Assembly: GCF_000003605.2 (NCBI RefSeq)
Contig: NW_003141829.1
Coordinates: 60,406 to 70,620 of the forward strand
DNA length: 10,215 bases
Reading direction: 5' to 3'
DNA from: Saccoglossus kowalevskii
Lineage: Eukaryota; Hemichordata; Enteropneusta; Harrimaniidae
Shown in pieces: positions 8,339-10,215 of this stretch. The translations under genes were made by a program, and so were the position numbers. The notes under the pieces are model-generated. The model was not told where the DNA came from. It was given only the letters and a program-made list of their open reading frames with translations, and did not search any database. Positions within the stretch are counted from its first letter, which is position 1. Every line of letters starts with the position of its first letter.

Positions 8339-9584
8339 GTCTTTTCCGAAAAAATTTATTCCAGATAAAAGAAAGTATTCTACAATAGTTGTATACAATG
8401 TACTGGTTCCAATGTGTTATAATTATCTGTGCAATTAAGACTGCTATATTTGACAAAATCCAAGAAAAGGTGTTCACTATAAAGGATGAACCATTTAGAA
8501 AGTTTTGAAGATTTGAGTGGTGTTTATGGAGAATTGAGGGGTGGTTTACAAATTGACTTTCAACACAATAAACTTGCATACCCACTACTGTAAAAATTAG
8601 AATGTGTAAAATCCAAGGATATACAAGAACCAATTTTTTCTACAGATGTCTGACACTAGTCAAGTACTGGACTAACTGAGAAGATTTGAACTACAAGAGA
8701 CTTAAATTATTAGAGTGCTGAAAGGATATGAATAAAATATGAATATGATGTCAGTAGTATTGTTTTTATTTTTTCATCTTATCTGAGATATATTTAAAAG
8801 TGCACATGAGTAACACATCAGTGTAATTGATCACAGCAGTACATATGAGACCAATTAATACTATTCAACTGGGACAGTTCGTACTCCAGACAGTGCAGAA
8901 TAACCACTCTACCAAGTACCACAGCACTCAACACTGTACCAAACACTGAAACACCACTCCATAACACTTAAGACTTATCAAGTACTCTTTCATACCAAGC
9001 AGCTTTTGATATCACATTATAGCCAGATACATTACAACTACAATACTAAGGTTGCTATTGTTTTTATTGTATAACATCATACTAATGTAAAGTACACTGA
9101 GTATCAAGAGAGGACACAGGAAGTATAATTGGATATGTTCTACCAGGACTAGGTGATAAGTGATGTGGGAATGTTAGCAGTGCAATGGAAAAACCTGCCC
9201 CAAGCTCATTTCTAGTAGTTTATCATGTCAGTATTGCACACTAAAATGAAGTACGATAGTAACCAGTGTATACTGTGTCACATCATTCAATACTTCCACT
9301 GTACTGTCTTCATGCATACTTTGTAGTATCCTTTTAAAAACCTCAAAGTACACTGCCCAAATGACCTGTATCTTAAAGTTATAAAAACATAGATATGTAT
9401 ATAAATTGGTCATCAGCTTTCATTCAAATTTAAATATTTAATTGAGAGCTCAACATTGTCTACTTCCATACTGTGCACACAAATCTTTAATCATATACAA
9501 ATGTGATGTCGTGTCTACGACCATCAACTTATTGGAATTAAAAGTGTTCACTGATTGGTTGATGTTAAACTATTACTCATAAAC

Positions 9585-9772
9585 ATTAAAGTGTTACTGA
9601 ATTGGGACGATTGACTTTTTTTGTGTGCAAAATTTATTTATAAACAACATTATGAAAAAAAATCAAGTGAAAAGGGTATATAAATTGGGTCAGTGATATT
9701 CCAAAATCGGGCCACGCCCCCCTCTCCCGTCACCTTTGAGCTTCGAGTGGCCCAATTCAGTTACACTTTAAT
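9585..9772. mobile_element. Short MITE-like element with TTAA ends
   Basis: Twenty-four-base arms at 9585-9608 and 9749-9772 are inverted copies with two mismatches. The left arm includes TTAAAGTGTTACTGAATTGG and the right arm ends CAGTTACACTTTAAT. TTAA lies at both outer edges (9586-9589 and 9768-9771). TTAA target duplications are known for piggyBac-type elements, but the terminal bases here are not the CCC typical of piggyBac, so the family is uncertain. The interior has no coding capacity and includes the unusually GC-rich CGGGCCACGCCCCCCTCTCC. A related fragment, AAAGTGTTCACTGATTGG, lies just outside at 9541-9558. Confidence 0.6.
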
Positions 9773-10022
9773 TTATAATTGGTATAATTTCACACTAATA
9801 ATTGGAAATTCAATGACAGTCATGAATTTATAAAAGTTTCTATTACAAAACATTTATTACATACATGCTTAGTCGCACACTGTATTACTGTCAAATTTAA
9901 TAATTTTTAAATATTGGTATAATTTTTGCCAAATAAAACACAGTGCATGTAGAATCAGATGATTAGGGCACTAGTCTGTCACATAGAGTTGGGCTATCGA
10001 AATAAATCTAATGTTTACATAC

Positions 10023-10159
10023 CTTTTTACCAGCCAGACATTGTTTTAATCTATCTCTTGGCATTTTATAATGTTGACATTGATATGGGTGCCATTCAGC
10101 ATGTTTCCAGTAGCAAGATCCACGTATATCGCAGCGAGAACACGGAAGAAGCCAGTGAC
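10023..10159 (-). CDS. cped1: CPED1-like gene, internal coding exon A (Cys/Trp-rich lead-in to the PC-esterase domain)
   Basis: This 137-nt minus-strand exon is the most 5' part of the gene in the window. It is bounded by an acceptor (TTTATTACAG, AG at 10161-10160) and a strong donor (AAG|GTATGT, GT at 10022-10021). The first two bases complete a codon begun in an unseen upstream exon; 45 full codons follow, starting HWLLPCSRCDIRGSCYW and ending CLAGKK. Five cysteines (residues 6, 9, 15, 27 and 40 of the exon) and three tryptophans suggest a disulfide-bonded segment folding in the secretory pathway. In PC-esterase proteins a Cys/Trp-rich region commonly precedes the GDS nucleophile block. The exon ends in phase 0 and joins directly to exon B, giving AGKK-ILFIGDS. 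The open frame on the opposite strand (9959-10165) is its shadow. Assignment to CPED1 rests on joining to exons B-D and on my memory of the family, not on a database search. Confidence 0.85.
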
Positions 10160-10215
10160 CTGTAATAAATATTATTGTAAAGTGTTTGTGTAAAATAGAA
10201 TATTTTTGCTTGTAA
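10160..10215 (-). other. 3' end of the upstream CPED1-like intron, truncated by the window edge
   Basis: These bases lead to the TTTATTACAG acceptor of exon A. The phase of exon A (two bases completing a codon) means the upstream exon must end one base into a codon. Confidence 0.75.

Larger units (their letters stand above)
7209..10022 (-). other. CPED1-like gene intron between exons A and B (2814 nt, phase 0)
   Basis: The donor is GTATGT and the acceptor TTTTAATTCCAG. It contains the minisatellite (7265-8338) and the TTAA-flanked inverted-repeat element (9585-9772). The 8339-9584 stretch is AT-rich and holds no supported gene; within it, about 8880-9000 is noticeably rich in A and C and poor in T on the plus strand. 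A 13-nt motif ATTGGTATAATTT occurs at about 9779 and again at about 9915, but I cannot assign it. Confidence 0.85.

Noticed and set aside
8310-8633. 107-codon minus-strand frame, hydrophobic, as a membrane protein
   Set aside because: It starts in AT-rich intron, runs into the minisatellite, has no recognisable domain and no splice-site support. Hydrophobic translation is expected from AT-rich DNA.

Overview
The window looks like nuclear DNA from an animal, most likely an invertebrate; I cannot name the species. It is strongly AT-rich, coding sequence occurs in short blocks bounded by GT-AG splice sites, and introns are 0.5-2.8 kb and carry repeats. There is no sign of prokaryotic gene organisation. 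One protein-coding gene is visible, on the minus strand, entering from the right edge and ending at 3574.

The gene is the 3' end of a CPED1-like gene (cadherin-like and PC-esterase domain-containing protein 1). Four exons, the last probably split in two by a tiny intron, join without a frame conflict: 10159-10023, 7208-6886, 6413-6326, then 4020-3874 plus 3771-3574. Together they encode about 296 residues. They contain a Cys/Trp-rich lead-in, the PC-esterase nucleophile block GDSTNRG, a VLVVGGVHWL block, a cysteine-flanked GKCACHFH segment and a C-terminal YHVDGDIN...SEIL..RIC block. The 5' part of the gene, with signal peptide and cadherin-like domain, lies beyond position 10215.

The rest is noncoding. 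From 1 to 3573 is 3' flank and probable 3' UTR, with weak polyadenylation signals, a perfect 17-bp inverted repeat pair and a possible decayed LTR. The 4021-6325 intron holds a roughly 630-bp element with 75-bp imperfect terminal inverted repeats. The 6414-6885 intron holds three identical 33-bp tandem copies. The 7209-10022 intron holds a minisatellite of about 38 units (26/27 bp, 7265-8338) and a 188-bp TTAA-flanked MITE-like element (9585-9772).

The most interesting signals are: (i) the minisatellite, whose commonest unit reads on the plus strand like a 26-nt intron from GTAAGT to TTTCAG; (ii) a 102-nt, phase-0, stop-free putative intron in the last coding exon, with the 7-bp repeat AGGTGAG at both splice junctions, as expected for an intron gained by local duplication or for an alternatively retained exitron; (iii) both intronic tandem repeats ending 56-61 nt upstream of a splice acceptor of the same gene. 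I found no new multi-gene system.
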